Shown: in pieces, positions 25,556 to 35,482 of the stretch
Numbering within the stretch: position 1 is the first letter of the stretch
How the letters are laid out: every line of letters begins with the position of its first letter
Origin: JAAYYM01 sp964483155
GTDB lineage: Bacteria > Bacillota > Clostridia > Lachnospirales > Lachnospiraceae
Reading direction: 5' to 3'
Length of the DNA stretch: 50,633 nt
Assembly (NCBI GenBank): GCA_964483155.1
Contig: CAZAAC010000016.1
Coordinates: 1-50,633, forward strand
Program-made: the position numbers and the translations under genes
The notes under the pieces: model-generated
Told to the model about the DNA's origin: nothing
Database searches by the model: none
Seen by the model: only the letters and a program-made list of their open reading frames with translations

Positions 25556-26876
25556 TTGAGTCTCTCCTAATCTGCTCTTTATTCTTCATAATGTGAATTA
25601 CTTCTCCTAAATAAGAAAGTGAACCAAATGCTATGATAACCGTATCTCTGTCGGCAAGTAAAAGACTTATCTCTAAAGCCTCTCTCACACTGTCGGCAGC
25701 TGTCACACGATTATGATAACGGCTTGCACATTCCGCTAATGTCAAGGCTGATAACGAGCGCTCTCCAGATGTTGATACCGTTATAATATCCGTTGCGAGA
25801 TGAGCCACTAATTCACACATTTTTTCATAATCTTTATCCTTTAATACTCCCATTATATATACTATTTTACGGTTTGTAAAATACATTTCTATTGTCTCGA
25901 CTAATCTCCTCACACCGTCCTCATTATGTGCCCCATCTACTATCATCAGAGGTTCCTTCTCCACAATTGTAAATCTCCCAGCCCAAACTGCATTTTTCAT
26001 CCCCCTGAGGAGATGACTTCTATTTATAGTATATCCCTTTTGGCATAACTGATGAACTACTTCCAACACCAGCACCGCATTATCAATCTGGTAGGTTGCA
26101 GCCATAGAAATCGTAATATCTTCATTATCTTTGTAGGAGAACGTCTGCATTGGAAATTCTCGCTGAATATTCTTTACCAACGATGAATCTGCCACTGTCA
26201 GTTCTACTTTCATTTCCTTACATTTCTCTACAATTACTTTTTGCATTCCCCGCGTATGTTCATTTGATCCAGTCTTTCCTTTTTGTATAACAACACTACA
26301 ACCAGGCTTAATAATGCCTGCCTTTTGTCTTGTGATTTCTTCAATTGAATTTCCTAGCATGGCTATATGATCTCTGCTAATTGATGTGAGCACGACCAGA
26401 TCAGTATTCTTAACAATATTTGTGGCATCTTCGATACCTCCTAGACCCGTTTCCAACACAACCACCTGGCATGACTTTTTCTTAAAATATAAAAAGGCCA
26501 TTGCCGTCTCTATCTCAAAGATCGTGGGATGAGCCTGTCCGTCTGCCTCCATAGCATCTGCTTCTCTGCTTACCTCTGACAATATTTCTGCATAGTCTTT
26601 CTTACTAATATGTTTTTCATTGATTGATATGAATTCTCTTTCTTCAATAACAGCTGGAGAATTATATCTCCCTACCTTGTATCCAGCTTCTGCCAATATG
26701 CACGTCAAAAATGCAGACACAGAGCCCTTACCATTTGTCCCCGCAATATGAATAAAGCGAAGATCATCCTGCGGATTTCCTAATCGTTCCATTAATAATC
26801 TTATTGTTTGTAAACCAAGTACACTACCATAGCATGCTGCTTGTGCAATGTAATCACGTGCTTCCTTATATCTCAT
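25539..26876 (-). CDS. folC: Folylpolyglutamate synthase / dihydrofolate synthase
   Basis: A 445-residue Mur-ligase-like enzyme adding glutamate to dihydropteroate and folates. Signatures: FIHIAGTNGKGSVSAFL (P-loop, about 40-56), RYNSPAV, VLETGLGGIEDATN, ISRDHIAMLG and VDGAHNEDGVRRL. AGGTGA precedes the ATG. First gene of the folC-folE-HD-folP-folBK operon. Confidence 0.95.
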   Translation of the reverse strand: MRYKEARDYIAQAACYGSVLGLQTIRLLMERLGNPQDDLRFIHIAGTNGKGSVSAFLTCILAEAGYKVGRYNSPAVIEEREFISINEKHISKKDYAEILSEVSREADAMEADGQAHPTIFEIETAMAFLYFKKKSCQVVVLETGLGGIEDATNIVKNTDLVVLTSISRDHIAMLGNSIEEITRQKAGIIKPGCSVVIQKGKTGSNEHTRGMQKVIVEKCKEMKVELTVADSSLVKNIQREFPMQTFSYKDNEDITISMAATYQIDNAVLVLEVVHQLCQKGYTINRSHLLRGMKNAVWAGRFTIVEKEPLMIVDGAHNEDGVRRLVETIEMYFTNRKIVYIMGVLKDKDYEKMCELVAHLATDIITVSTSGERSLSALTLAECASRYHNRVTAADSVREALEISLLLADRDTVIIAFGSLSYLGEVIHIMKNKEQIRRDSNGGQK

Positions 26877-26922
26877 ATACTCACCTGTTCATATATTCTG
26901 CAAATATTACTAAATTATAGAT

Positions 26923-26962
26923 AAAATGAAATATGCTCCCTATTACGGAAGCATTTCATTTT
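26923..26962 (-). terminator. Terminator after the PH-domain gene
   Basis: Arms AAAATGAAAT and ATTTCATTTT plus inner GCT/AGC and CC/GG pairs, with a small bulge. It lies 10 bases after the stop codon of the PH-domain gene and before folC. The T-run is good on the plus strand and weaker on the minus strand. Confidence 0.55.
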
Positions 26963-26971
26963 TTCGGAAAT

Positions 26972-27349
26972 TTATAAATTATCATCCACGATATCGTTTC
27001 CTTCGTTTGTTCCAATATCCAGTGTATTTAACGTACGACGACGACGTCTGTCTTCTTCTGATTTTTCTAAAATATAATTCTTTATTTCTTTAGATTTTTT
27101 GATATGTATTAGTTCTATTTTCTTGTCAGTCACATCGCCTGTAAAGCATACTACAGTTCCGAGTCTGAACAGTCTTTCAAATAATCCTGTCTCAAGCTTT
27201 ACATCCTGTATCTTATACATATAGCAAGCATCCTCAACAGTTTTCAGAAAACCACGGTTTATTGTCAACATGCTTTCTTCAATTGTATATTTTGTAAATG
27301 TAAACGGCAGGCCAAAAAAAATCCATCTTTTTCTCTCTACATATCCCAT
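26972..27349 (-). CDS. Bacterial PH-domain protein
   Basis: A 125-residue protein whose first 90 residues match the bPH2/YdbS-like pleckstrin-homology fold (FTFTKYTIEESMLTINRGFLKTVEDACYMYKIQDVKLETGLFERLFRLGTV). The tail is very charged, with RRRRR near residues 97-101. Unlike YdbS-type proteins it has no membrane helices. AGGAGG precedes the ATG. Function unknown. Confidence 0.8.
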   Translation of the reverse strand: MGYVERKRWIFFGLPFTFTKYTIEESMLTINRGFLKTVEDACYMYKIQDVKLETGLFERLFRLGTVVCFTGDVTDKKIELIHIKKSKEIKNYILEKSEEDRRRRRTLNTLDIGTNEGNDIVDDNL

Positions 27350-27469
27350 CCTACATCCTCCTGAAAATATTTGATGAATTAAGTATAAAACATTTTTCTA
27401 ATGATTGCAAAACATTCTTACATATATTATACTAATAGAAATGAAAAAAAGTAAGGGAGGGAATTTATC

Positions 27470-28009
27470 ATGCAGACTTTGGATTGTATCTATGGACGTA
27501 GAAGCATCCGTAAGTTTTCGGATGAACCGGTTTCACATGAGATACTTGAGAAGATCGTTGCGGCGGCTTCTTATTCACCATCTTGGAAAAACACGCAGGT
27601 TGTCCGCTATATAGCTATTGAAAGTCCTGAAATGAAAAATAGAATTGCCAATGAGTGTACTTCTAGTTTTGTTTATAATGGTAATACCATAAATAGTGCT
27701 CCTCTGCTCATTGCTGTAACTGTTCTGAAAGGCAGATGCGGTTATGAAAGAGATGGTTCCTTTACTACAAACCGTAAGGATACATGGCAAATGTTTGATG
27801 CCGGTATCGCAAATCAGACATTTTGCTTGGCCGCACATGAATTTGGTCTTGGAACTGTAATTATGGGTATTTTTGATGAAACAATTTCTGAGGTTCTTGA
27901 GATTCCAGAGGATCGCGAGCTCATTAATATTATTTGCATTGGTTATTCTATTGATTCACCAGAAGTGCCAAAGAGAAAAACTGTAGATGAGCTATTAATC
28001 TATAAATAG
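27470..28009 (+). CDS. Nitroreductase-family flavoprotein
   Basis: A 179-residue FMN oxidoreductase with CIYGRRSIRKFSDEPV at the start, AAASYSPSWKNTQVVRY (about 31-47) as active-site region, the LAAHEFGLGTVIMGIFDE helix and a final ICIGYSID ... VPKRKTVDEL. The second nitroreductase-family gene of the window, and different in type from the one at 9.5 kb. GGGAGG precedes the ATG; it ends at a terminator, so it is likely monocistronic. Confidence 0.9.
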   Translation: MQTLDCIYGRRSIRKFSDEPVSHEILEKIVAAASYSPSWKNTQVVRYIAIESPEMKNRIANECTSSFVYNGNTINSAPLLIAVTVLKGRCGYERDGSFTTNRKDTWQMFDAGIANQTFCLAAHEFGLGTVIMGIFDETISEVLEIPEDRELINIICIGYSIDSPEVPKRKTVDELLIYK

Positions 28010-28019
28010 TTATTACAAT

Positions 28020-28051
28020 AAATCGAAGAGAATTCATTTTCTCTTCGATTT
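28020..28051 (+). terminator. Intrinsic terminator after the nitroreductase gene
   Basis: Perfect 13-bp stem AAATCGAAGAGAA/TTCTCTTCGATTT with a 6-base loop. Confidence 0.85.
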
Positions 28052-28078
28052 TATATAATCAAGAAAGGGGATATTTAT

Positions 28079-28999
28079 ATGAGACACTTAATGAGCCCAC
28101 TGGATATGTCAGTGGATGAGCTAGACAGGCTAATGAATCTTGCCGATGACATCCGTTTAAACCCGGATAAATATGCACATGTATGTGATGGAAAGATTCT
28201 TGCTACTTGTTTCTATGAACCTAGTACGAGAACACGGCTTAGTTTTGAGTCGGCTATGATGCATCTTGGTGGGAAAACACTTGGGTTTGCTTCTGCCGAT
28301 TCCTCGTCAGCTGCAAAAGGAGAAAGTGTATCTGATACGATTCGTATGATTTCCTGTTATGCAGACATATGTGCTATGCGTCATCCAAAGGAGGGGGCAC
28401 CCATGGTTGCTGCTTCCAAATCAAAAATACCTGTCATTAATGCAGGAGATGGTGGGCATCAACACCCAACCCAAACCTTAACGGACTTGTTAACCATTCG
28501 TTCTTTAAAGGGTCATCTTGACCAGTTAACAATTGGACTGTGTGGTGACTTGAAATTTGGTCGTACTGTGCATTCTCTAATCAATGCCTTGCTTCGTTAT
28601 CCTGATATAAACTTTGTGTTTATTTCGCCTGAAGAGTTACGTATTCCAGACTATATACGTGATGATTTGTTAAAACAGAGTCATATCTCTTTTAAAGAAG
28701 TAATACGTTTAGAAGAAGTAATGCCCGAACTTGATTTACTGTATATGACACGTGTGCAGAAAGAAAGGTTCTTTAATGAAGAAGATTATGTCCGCTTAAA
28801 AGATTTCTATATTTTGGACAAACCTAAAATGGAGCTTGCTCGTCCTGATATGCTCGTACTACATCCGCTTCCACGTGTGAATGAAATCTCAATTGAAGTA
28901 GACGATGATCCGCGTGCAGTGTATTTTGAACAAGTCCAATATGGTGTTTATATTCGTATGGCACTAATACTGGCCTTACTTGAAGTGGAGGTGAACTAA
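28079..28999 (+). CDS. pyrB: Aspartate carbamoyltransferase catalytic chain
   Basis: A 306-residue enzyme joining carbamoyl phosphate and aspartate in pyrimidine synthesis. Signatures: FYEPSTRTRLSFE (about 45-57, carbamoyl-phosphate loop), the 80s loop SSAAKGES, MRHPKEGAP, NAGDGGHQHPTQTL (about 120-133), GDLKFGRTVHSL and HPLPRVNEI. The complete active site is visible. GGGGA precedes the ATG and pyrI follows with no gap. Confidence 0.97.
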   Translation: MRHLMSPLDMSVDELDRLMNLADDIRLNPDKYAHVCDGKILATCFYEPSTRTRLSFESAMMHLGGKTLGFASADSSSAAKGESVSDTIRMISCYADICAMRHPKEGAPMVAASKSKIPVINAGDGGHQHPTQTLTDLLTIRSLKGHLDQLTIGLCGDLKFGRTVHSLINALLRYPDINFVFISPEELRIPDYIRDDLLKQSHISFKEVIRLEEVMPELDLLYMTRVQKERFFNEEDYVRLKDFYILDKPKMELARPDMLVLHPLPRVNEISIEVDDDPRAVYFEQVQYGVYIRMALILALLEVEVN

Positions 29000-29428
29000 A
29001 TGTTAAATGTTGGTAGAATTGAAGAAGGTTTTGTGCTTGACCATATCAAAGCTGGAAAAAGTCTTTCTATTTATCATGATTTAAAATTAGATAAATTAGA
29101 TTGTACGATTGCCATTATTAAAAATGCAAAAAGTAACAAAATGGGAAAGAAAGATATCGTAAAGGTAGAGTGTGATATTGATATGCTGGACTTTGATATT
29201 CTTGGTTTTATTGATCATAATATTACTGTAAATGTAATAAAGGACGGTGAAATTGTAGCCAAGAAAGAATTGGTACTGCCGAAGCAGATTACAAATGTTA
29301 TAAAATGCAAGAATCCACGCTGTATCACATCCATTGAGCAGGAATTACAGCATGTATTCATATTGACTGACGAGGAAAAAGAAATATACCGGTGTAAATA
29401 CTGCGAGGAGCATTTTAATAATCAATAG
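29000..29428 (+). CDS. pyrI: Aspartate carbamoyltransferase regulatory chain
   Basis: A 142-residue allosteric chain with an N-terminal nucleotide-binding domain and a C-terminal zinc domain with Cys103, Cys108, Cys132 and Cys135 (KCKNPRC and RCKYC). In the E. coli holoenzyme this chain transmits CTP and ATP signals to PyrB. Its ATG follows the pyrB stop directly, with GGAGGTG inside the end of pyrB. No other pyr genes lie nearby. Confidence 0.95.
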   Translation: MLNVGRIEEGFVLDHIKAGKSLSIYHDLKLDKLDCTIAIIKNAKSNKMGKKDIVKVECDIDMLDFDILGFIDHNITVNVIKDGEIVAKKELVLPKQITNVIKCKNPRCITSIEQELQHVFILTDEEKEIYRCKYCEEHFNNQ

Positions 29429-29429
29429 A

Positions 29430-29477
29430 AATAAAGAATACTTCTACTGTTTTAAACAAGTAGAAGTATTCTTTATT
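29430..29477. terminator. Bidirectional terminator between pyrI and ABC-F gene
   Basis: Arms 29430-29448 and 29459-29477 form a perfect 19-bp stem (core AAGAATACTTCTAC) with a 10-base loop. Ends of A and T on the two sides let it serve both convergent genes. Confidence 0.9.
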
Positions 29478-29489
29478 TTGCTAGATTTA

Positions 29490-31043
29490 CTATAATAGTA
29501 AGCTCCAGTCTGTACAATCCCATACTTTTGTCACAATACCCTTATAAAATTCTGGTTCATGACATATAAGCAGTATACTTCCCTTATATTCGATTAGTGC
29601 TCTTTTCAATTCTTCCTTCGCATCAACATCCAAATGATTTGTTGGTTCATCAAGAAGCAGTAGATTAGTCTGTCGGTTTATCAGTTTACATAATCTGACC
29701 TTGGCCTGTTCTCCACCACTGAGTACTCTGACCTGGCTTTCAATATGCTGGGTTGTTAAGCCGCATTTTGCAAGTGCAGAACGAACCTCATATTGAGAAA
29801 AGCCGGGAAATTCCTCCCACATTTCTTCGATACAGGTTCTTTTGTTTGCCTCTTTCATTTCCTGCTCAAAATACCCTATTTCTAAGTACTCTCCTAAATA
29901 TACGCTTCCCGAAATTGTCTCTGTCAAGCCCAGAACACTACGTAATAGCGTCGTTTTTCCAATACCGTTTGCCCCAACCATAGCAATCTTTTCTCCGCGC
30001 TCCATCGCAAGTGTCAAAGGCTTTGATAATGGTTTGTCATAGCCAATCACTAAATCCTTCGTCTCAAATAAATAACGCCCTGGTGTTCGAGCTGTCAGAA
30101 AATGAAATTCTGGCTTTGGTTTTTCTCTGCCAAGCTCTATGACATCCATTTTATCAAGTTTCTTTTGTCTTGACATTGCCATATTACGCGTTGCAACACG
30201 TGCTTTATTTCGGGCAACAAAGTCCTCAAGATTAGCAATCTCCTGCTGTTGTTTCTTATATGCAGATTCCAGTTGGACCTTTTGTGCTTCATGTACTTCC
30301 ATAAACTTCTCGTAATTACCAACATAACGTGTTAATTTTTGTTGCTCCATATGATAAATCAAATTAATGACACTATTAAGGAAAGAGATATCATGCGAAA
30401 TCAAAATAAAAGCATTCTCATAGTCATTCAAATACCGCCTCAGCCATTCAATGTGTTCCTCATCTAGATAGTTTGTTGGCTCATCCAGCAAAAGAATATC
30501 TGGCTTTTCAAGCAGTAACTTGGCCAGCAATACCTTCGTCCTTTGTCCTCCTGAGAGTTCGGAAACATCTCGATCCATGCCAATTGCATTTAAACCAAGT
30601 GCTTTTCCAACTTCCTCTACTTTTGCATCAATCAAATAAAAATCATGCATTGTCAATAAATCCTGAAGAACACCCGCTTCCTCCATCATTGCGTTGATTT
30701 CATCTTCCGGAACTTCAGATACTCTCATATATAATTCATTAATCTGTGTTTCCCACTGATACAAAAAATTAAAAGCGCTTTTTAAAACGTCTCTGATTGT
30801 CATTCCTGGCTCTAGAATAGTGCCTTGGTCAAGATATCCTGTTCTAACACGTTTTGCCCACTCTACTTTTCCCTCGTCTGGTTGTAGCTTATCTGTTATG
30901 ATGTCCATAAAGGTAGACTTACCTTCGCCATTTGCCCCAATCAGTCCAATATGCTCTCCCGCCAACAAACGGAAGGAGACATCTGCAAAAATCGCTCTGT
31001 CTCCGAATCCGTGACTCAAATGCTCAACACTTAAAATACTCAT
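29490..31043 (-). CDS. ABC-F family ATPase
   Basis: A 517-residue protein with two ABC domains and no membrane segments. Domain 1: GANGEGKST, LSGGQRTKV, LLLDEPTNYLD. Domain 2: GANGIGKTT, LSGGEQAKV, LLLDEPTNHLD. The charged linker lies about residues 235-310. All ATPase motifs are intact in both halves, unlike the ABC-F gene at 12.5 kb. It may act in translation or antibiotic tolerance. The start at 31043 is chosen because GGAGA lies 6 bases before it. Confidence 0.9.
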   Translation of the reverse strand: MSILSVEHLSHGFGDRAIFADVSFRLLAGEHIGLIGANGEGKSTFMDIITDKLQPDEGKVEWAKRVRTGYLDQGTILEPGMTIRDVLKSAFNFLYQWETQINELYMRVSEVPEDEINAMMEEAGVLQDLLTMHDFYLIDAKVEEVGKALGLNAIGMDRDVSELSGGQRTKVLLAKLLLEKPDILLLDEPTNYLDEEHIEWLRRYLNDYENAFILISHDISFLNSVINLIYHMEQQKLTRYVGNYEKFMEVHEAQKVQLESAYKKQQQEIANLEDFVARNKARVATRNMAMSRQKKLDKMDVIELGREKPKPEFHFLTARTPGRYLFETKDLVIGYDKPLSKPLTLAMERGEKIAMVGANGIGKTTLLRSVLGLTETISGSVYLGEYLEIGYFEQEMKEANKRTCIEEMWEEFPGFSQYEVRSALAKCGLTTQHIESQVRVLSGGEQAKVRLCKLINRQTNLLLLDEPTNHLDVDAKEELKRALIEYKGSILLICHEPEFYKGIVTKVWDCTDWSLLL

Positions 31044-31085
31044 GCAATTCTCCACTCTATCATTACTGTTTTTAATAATACCATA

Positions 31086-32753
31086 CTATACATTAAAACA
31101 ACTTCCTCCCACAAACTCTCTGATAATAGAATTATTGGGAAGATTTTCACTACTGACACCCAAAAAATATTCCAAGAACTTAAGTAATCTTTTTGCTTCC
31201 TGATATTCAGGATCATCTTTCTCCATGCCAAACAAAAGAGGCTCCGCAAATTGTTTTAAAACAGCCAATTCATAGATTAAGGCTGAATTGAACATGGCAT
31301 CTGCTGATTCCTGAAACGGAAAAATATTTTCTTCTTCGCCACGTCTCACAGAATCCCACATTGACAATGTTTTCTGCGCCGACGCACCTCTTGTTCTCGC
31401 ATCACGTACCATTCGCCTGATTAATCTGCCATCTGTAGTCGCGACTCTGTTATGCTCATCAATATTTAAGGAGGTCAATGCACTAATATATATTTTATAT
31501 TTACTTTCCATTGGTAGCGAATGGGACAATGCATCATTCAAGCCATGGATTCCTTCAATTACAAGAATATCATTACTGGCGAGTTTTTTCAAATTTCCTC
31601 TATATTCACGCAGACCTGTTTTGAAATTAAAGGAGGGTAACTCAACAGTCTCTCCTGCAAGCAAAGCACACATATCACGATTAAAACCGGCAACATCTAT
31701 TGCTCCTAGACACTCAAAATTATATTCGCCGCTCTCATCCCTTGGTGTCAAATCACGATTTACAAAATAATCATCTATTGCAATTGGATGGGGAATTAGA
31801 CCATGTGTACGAAGCTGAACAGACAATCTATGTGAAAATGTTGTCTTACCTGAAGAAGATGGCCCTGCTATCATAACAAATTTTTTGCCGCCACGCTTCA
31901 CAATATCTGATGCTATGTCAGCAATACTGCTCTCCTGCAATGCTTCTTGCACCAAAATCAGTTCATTCAGTCCCCCTTTACATATTTCATCGTTTAATGC
32001 ACCAACTGTATCAATCCCAAGTTTGTCTCCCCAGACAGTTGCCTCTTTCATTGTTTGATAAAGCTTCATTTGTGGCTCAAATGGTGGTATAATGCCTGGT
32101 TCTTTTCTATTTGGCATCTGAATTACAAAACCTGTATCGAACAAAAACAACTCATAACAATCAATATATCCTGTGCTTGGTAACATATATCCGTAATAGT
32201 AATCTTCAAAATCATCAAGGCTATACACATTTACCTTTGAGGCCCTGCGATAGCGGAATAACTTCTCTTTATCTGTCATCCCTCTTTCACGAAACATCTT
32301 CAGCGCATCATCTAATGTAAAGGATTGCTTTTTAATGGGAATATCAGCAGCGACCATTTCATCCATTCTGGCCTTCACCTTGTCTAGTAATGCCTGATTG
32401 ATTTCAAACCCGCCATATGCATTAACAAAATAACCTTTACTAACAGAAAACTCAATTTTAATTTTTTGCAGTTTTTCTTCTCCAACCACATCATGAATTG
32501 CTTTAATCAATAACAAGCACACACTTCTTCTATATGTTTTATATCCTGTTTTGTCTTTGACCGTCTTGAAATCAATCTCACAATCCCGCGTTAGTGGCTT
32601 ATGTAATTCATTTAATTTTAAATCTACCATTGCGAGCACAATTCTTGCATCATAGCTACTCTGAAAGTCTTCTGCTATCTGCCTGTAGGGTGTTCCTCCG
32701 GCATATTCTCTTTTAATATTATTCACTGTGACCACATACATGTTCTTATCCAT
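31086..32753 (-). CDS. Uridine kinase-like nucleoside kinase with N-terminal TGS/synthetase-like domains
   Basis: A 555-residue protein. The first 60 or so residues resemble a TGS-like domain, then a region like the second additional domain of threonyl-tRNA synthetase (about 60-270), then a uridine-kinase/phosphoribulokinase domain with a P-loop (MIAGPSSSGKTTFSHRL, about 292-308), DDYFVNRDLTPRDESG and RLIRRMVRDARTRG. This fused architecture is known in Clostridia and Thermotoga; nucleoside specificity is not predictable. AAGGAAGGA precedes the ATG. Confidence 0.88.
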   Translation of the reverse strand: MDKNMYVVTVNNIKREYAGGTPYRQIAEDFQSSYDARIVLAMVDLKLNELHKPLTRDCEIDFKTVKDKTGYKTYRRSVCLLLIKAIHDVVGEEKLQKIKIEFSVSKGYFVNAYGGFEINQALLDKVKARMDEMVAADIPIKKQSFTLDDALKMFRERGMTDKEKLFRYRRASKVNVYSLDDFEDYYYGYMLPSTGYIDCYELFLFDTGFVIQMPNRKEPGIIPPFEPQMKLYQTMKEATVWGDKLGIDTVGALNDEICKGGLNELILVQEALQESSIADIASDIVKRGGKKFVMIAGPSSSGKTTFSHRLSVQLRTHGLIPHPIAIDDYFVNRDLTPRDESGEYNFECLGAIDVAGFNRDMCALLAGETVELPSFNFKTGLREYRGNLKKLASNDILVIEGIHGLNDALSHSLPMESKYKIYISALTSLNIDEHNRVATTDGRLIRRMVRDARTRGASAQKTLSMWDSVRRGEEENIFPFQESADAMFNSALIYELAVLKQFAEPLLFGMEKDDPEYQEAKRLLKFLEYFLGVSSENLPNNSIIREFVGGSCFNV

Positions 32754-32795
32754 AGTCTATTCCTTCCTTTTGACTTTATAACTATAAATCATAAC

Positions 32796-33578
32796 TCAGA
32801 TTATTTCAAACGGAGATTGTAAGGGATGCGTAAATATCATAGTATCTTTAAATTCTCTCTGTATAAATTCCTTCATATATGGTATAAATATCTTTTCGAG
32901 TCCATAATGTCCTGCATCAATAACAAATAGTCCTTGCGCATTAGCATCAATCCCCGCATGATGATCAATATCGCCCGTGATTAGAACATCAACTTTTGCA
33001 TGCACAGCATTTTTCAAGACCATTTTACCCGAACCCGGAGATATTGCTGCTGTTTCAACTATTGCTTCAAGATTACCAAATACCTTTACCTTATCGAGGT
33101 GAAAGCATTTCTTGATATACTCGGCACACTCTCTAAGTGTCATGATACTTGGCAGCTTGCCATATCTCCCAAAACCTTCCTTGGCAATCTCATCTTCATA
33201 AGTAATATCAAGTACTTCTGCTTTGCGCAGTCCCATTTCATCTGCTGCCGCATCTGCCATTCCCATAATATCAAAATTTGTGTGCATGGCATAGTATGAA
33301 ATATCATGTCTGGCCAGTCTAAGTACTCGTCGCCCTATGAAATCCCCTGATTGCAATTTCTTAAGAGGTGTAAAAATAAGCGGATGATGTGTCAGTAAAA
33401 AATCCGCCTGTGTATTTACAGCTTCTGCTACCACCTCATCTGTGGCATCTAATGCAATGTAAATCTTTCGCACTTCTTTCTCTGGTCTTCCAATTAGCAG
33501 CCCAACATTGTCCCAGCTCTCAGCATACATGATAGGCGATAATTCTTCCAGTTTCTCGATTACCTCATAACATTTCAC
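32796..33578 (-). CDS. Nif3-like dinuclear metal-centre protein
   Basis: A 260-residue NIF3/DUF34 protein with YAESWDNVGLLIGRPE, TDEVVAEAVNTQADFLLTHHPLIF (metal His pair), YAMHTNFD and a C-terminal GDIDHHAG ... DAGHYGLEK. It lacks the PII-like insertion of longer homologues. Its role in metal or cofactor handling is unsettled. The frame opens at 33599, but GGAGGTG lies 9 bases before a GTG at 33578, giving MKCYEVIEKL, the normal family start. Confidence 0.9.
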   Translation of the reverse strand: MKCYEVIEKLEELSPIMYAESWDNVGLLIGRPEKEVRKIYIALDATDEVVAEAVNTQADFLLTHHPLIFTPLKKLQSGDFIGRRVLRLARHDISYYAMHTNFDIMGMADAAADEMGLRKAEVLDITYEDEIAKEGFGRYGKLPSIMTLRECAEYIKKCFHLDKVKVFGNLEAIVETAAISPGSGKMVLKNAVHAKVDVLITGDIDHHAGIDANAQGLFVIDAGHYGLEKIFIPYMKEFIQREFKDTMIFTHPLQSPFEII

Positions 33579-33595
33579 AGGTTCATTCACCTCCA

Positions 33596-34291
33596 TCATC
33601 CATACCAGTTCAACGCATCAACTACTAGTCGAAATTCACTTTCCACTTCTTTCTCTCTTTTCAGAATACGTTCTGTTCTTTTGCTCTGCTGTAATTCCTT
33701 TATTAATCTTTGATAGTATTCCTTTTCTTTACATAGAAATTGATATAATACAGGATTCTTCTCCTGTAATAAAAATCTTCCATACCGAAAATCAATCTCG
33801 TCTGTATCATGCATCCTGCCATGAATAGCCTTGATCATTGGATAGTATTTTCCATCCTCACATATCATGGTTTCCGCAATGATTTGATATCTACAATTCT
33901 GCAAAAAATGACGAAATTGCGCTATTTCTGATTGTGGCTGCAAAATGAACTCTTTCATCTCTTTGAGTATTTCATTACCCTCAGACATAATCTTCTGCAT
34001 TAAGGCACCACCCATACCTGACAAGACCAAACAATCTGCTTCGCCTGCTTTCAATTTTTCAACGCCGTCAGACAGTCTTGTTTCAATCCTGTTTTCTAAT
34101 CCGGCCTCTCTAATATGGATGTCGGCTCTTTTCAAAGGGCCTTTTCTGACATCCATAGCAATGACCCTCGGCGATATCCCCTGCTGAACAAGGTGAATAG
34201 CTACATATGCATGGTCACATCCGACATCTGCAACGGTAAGTCCAGGTGTCACAAATTCTGCTATATTCAATAATCTTTCTGACAATTCCAT
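33596..34291 (-). CDS. trmK: tRNA (adenine-22-N1)-methyltransferase
   Basis: A 231-residue class I methyltransferase with the SAM loop TVADVGCDHAYVAIHLV, AMDVRKGPLKRA, the catalytic-type LVLSGMGGALMQKI and a coiled C-terminal extension (about 165-220), matching TrmK/YqfN. It methylates A22 of certain tRNAs. Its place between rpoD and the Nif3-like gene matches the order known in Bacillus. The start at 34291 follows AAGGGTG by 7 bases. Confidence 0.93.
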   Translation of the reverse strand: MELSERLLNIAEFVTPGLTVADVGCDHAYVAIHLVQQGISPRVIAMDVRKGPLKRADIHIREAGLENRIETRLSDGVEKLKAGEADCLVLSGMGGALMQKIMSEGNEILKEMKEFILQPQSEIAQFRHFLQNCRYQIIAETMICEDGKYYPMIKAIHGRMHDTDEIDFRYGRFLLQEKNPVLYQFLCKEKEYYQRLIKELQQSKRTERILKREKEVESEFRLVVDALNWYG

Positions 34292-34336
34292 AAATAAACA
34301 CCCTTGTATCACTTAGCCTCATATCGCGCCATCTGC

Positions 34337-35446
34337 TTAATCCAAGTAGTCCTTCAGCTTACGGCTTCTACTTGGATGCCTAAGCTTCCGAAGCGCCTTG
34401 GCTTCAATCTGCCTGATTCTTTCACGTGTAACATTAAATTCCTTACCCACTTCTTCCAAAGTACGTGCTCTGCCATCATCCAGGCCAAAGCGAAGTCGTA
34501 ATACCTTCTGTTCTCTTTCCGTCAAAGTACCAAGCACTTCAACCAGTTGCTCTTTCAGCAGTGTAAAAGCTGCTGCATCCGCAGGTACTGGCACATTATC
34601 ATCTTGTATAAAGTCCCCTAAATGACTGTCTTCTTCTTCTCCAATAGGTGTTTCAAGGGAAACCGGTTCCTGTGAAATTTTAAGTATTTCACGTACCCTT
34701 TCAACAGGCAGACCCATCTCGTCTGCTATTTCTTCTGGCACGGGCTCACGGCCAAGTTCCTGAAGTAATTGCCGGCTGATACGTATTAATTTGTTAATGG
34801 TCTCAACCATATGTACCGGAATACGAATTGTCCTCGCCTGATCGGCTATCGCTCTTGTAATTGCTTGGCGAATCCACCATGTTGCATATGTACTAAATTT
34901 ATATCCCTTACGATAATCAAACTTTTCAACAGCCTTAATTAAGCCTAGATTACCTTCCTGAATTAAATCAAGGAATAGCATTCCTCTTCCTACATATCTC
35001 TTTGCAATACTTACAACTAAACGCAGATTTGCCTCTGCAAGTCTTTTTTTCGCTTCTAGGTCGCCCAATTCCATTTTCTTAGCCAACTCTATTTCTTCAT
35101 CGGCTGAAAGAAGTGATACTTTACCGATTTCCTTTAGATACATTCTGACTGGATCTTCAATGCTAATACCATCAGGTACTGAGAGATCAATACTTTCTAC
35201 ATCTACTTCATCATCCTCGGCCAATATGATTTCTTCATCTTCATCATCGTCATCGGTAATACGAAGCACATCGACCCCATTTTGTTCAAGTGTCTCCATT
35301 ATTTTATCTAATTGTTCTTCCAAAAGATCCATTTCAGCAAAATAATCATTGATCTCCTGATATTCCAATACGTTCTTTTTCTTCTTAGCAATCTCTAAAA
35401 GTTCTTTTAATTTCTCATCAAATCTTATCTGAATAGCTTCCTCCAT
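34337..35446 (-). CDS. rpoD: Primary RNA polymerase sigma factor RpoD / SigA
   Basis: A 369-residue housekeeping sigma. It has a short region 1.1, an acidic stretch (DDDDEDEEIILAEDDEVD, about 64-81), region 1.2 (DPVRMYLKEIG), region 2 (NLRLVVSIAKRYVGRGMLFLDLIQEGNLGL ... YKFSTYATWWIRQAI), region 3, and region 4.2 (TLEEVGKEFNVTRERIRQIEAKALRKLRHPSRS). It recognises TTGACA/TATAAT promoters, in line with those seen in the window. Confidence 0.98.
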   Translation of the reverse strand: MEEAIQIRFDEKLKELLEIAKKKKNVLEYQEINDYFAEMDLLEEQLDKIMETLEQNGVDVLRITDDDDEDEEIILAEDDEVDVESIDLSVPDGISIEDPVRMYLKEIGKVSLLSADEEIELAKKMELGDLEAKKRLAEANLRLVVSIAKRYVGRGMLFLDLIQEGNLGLIKAVEKFDYRKGYKFSTYATWWIRQAITRAIADQARTIRIPVHMVETINKLIRISRQLLQELGREPVPEEIADEMGLPVERVREILKISQEPVSLETPIGEEEDSHLGDFIQDDNVPVPADAAAFTLLKEQLVEVLGTLTEREQKVLRLRFGLDDGRARTLEEVGKEFNVTRERIRQIEAKALRKLRHPSRSRKLKDYLD

Positions 35447-35482
35447 TTTTTGCCCTTCCTTCCTGTATATTTATCTTAAATT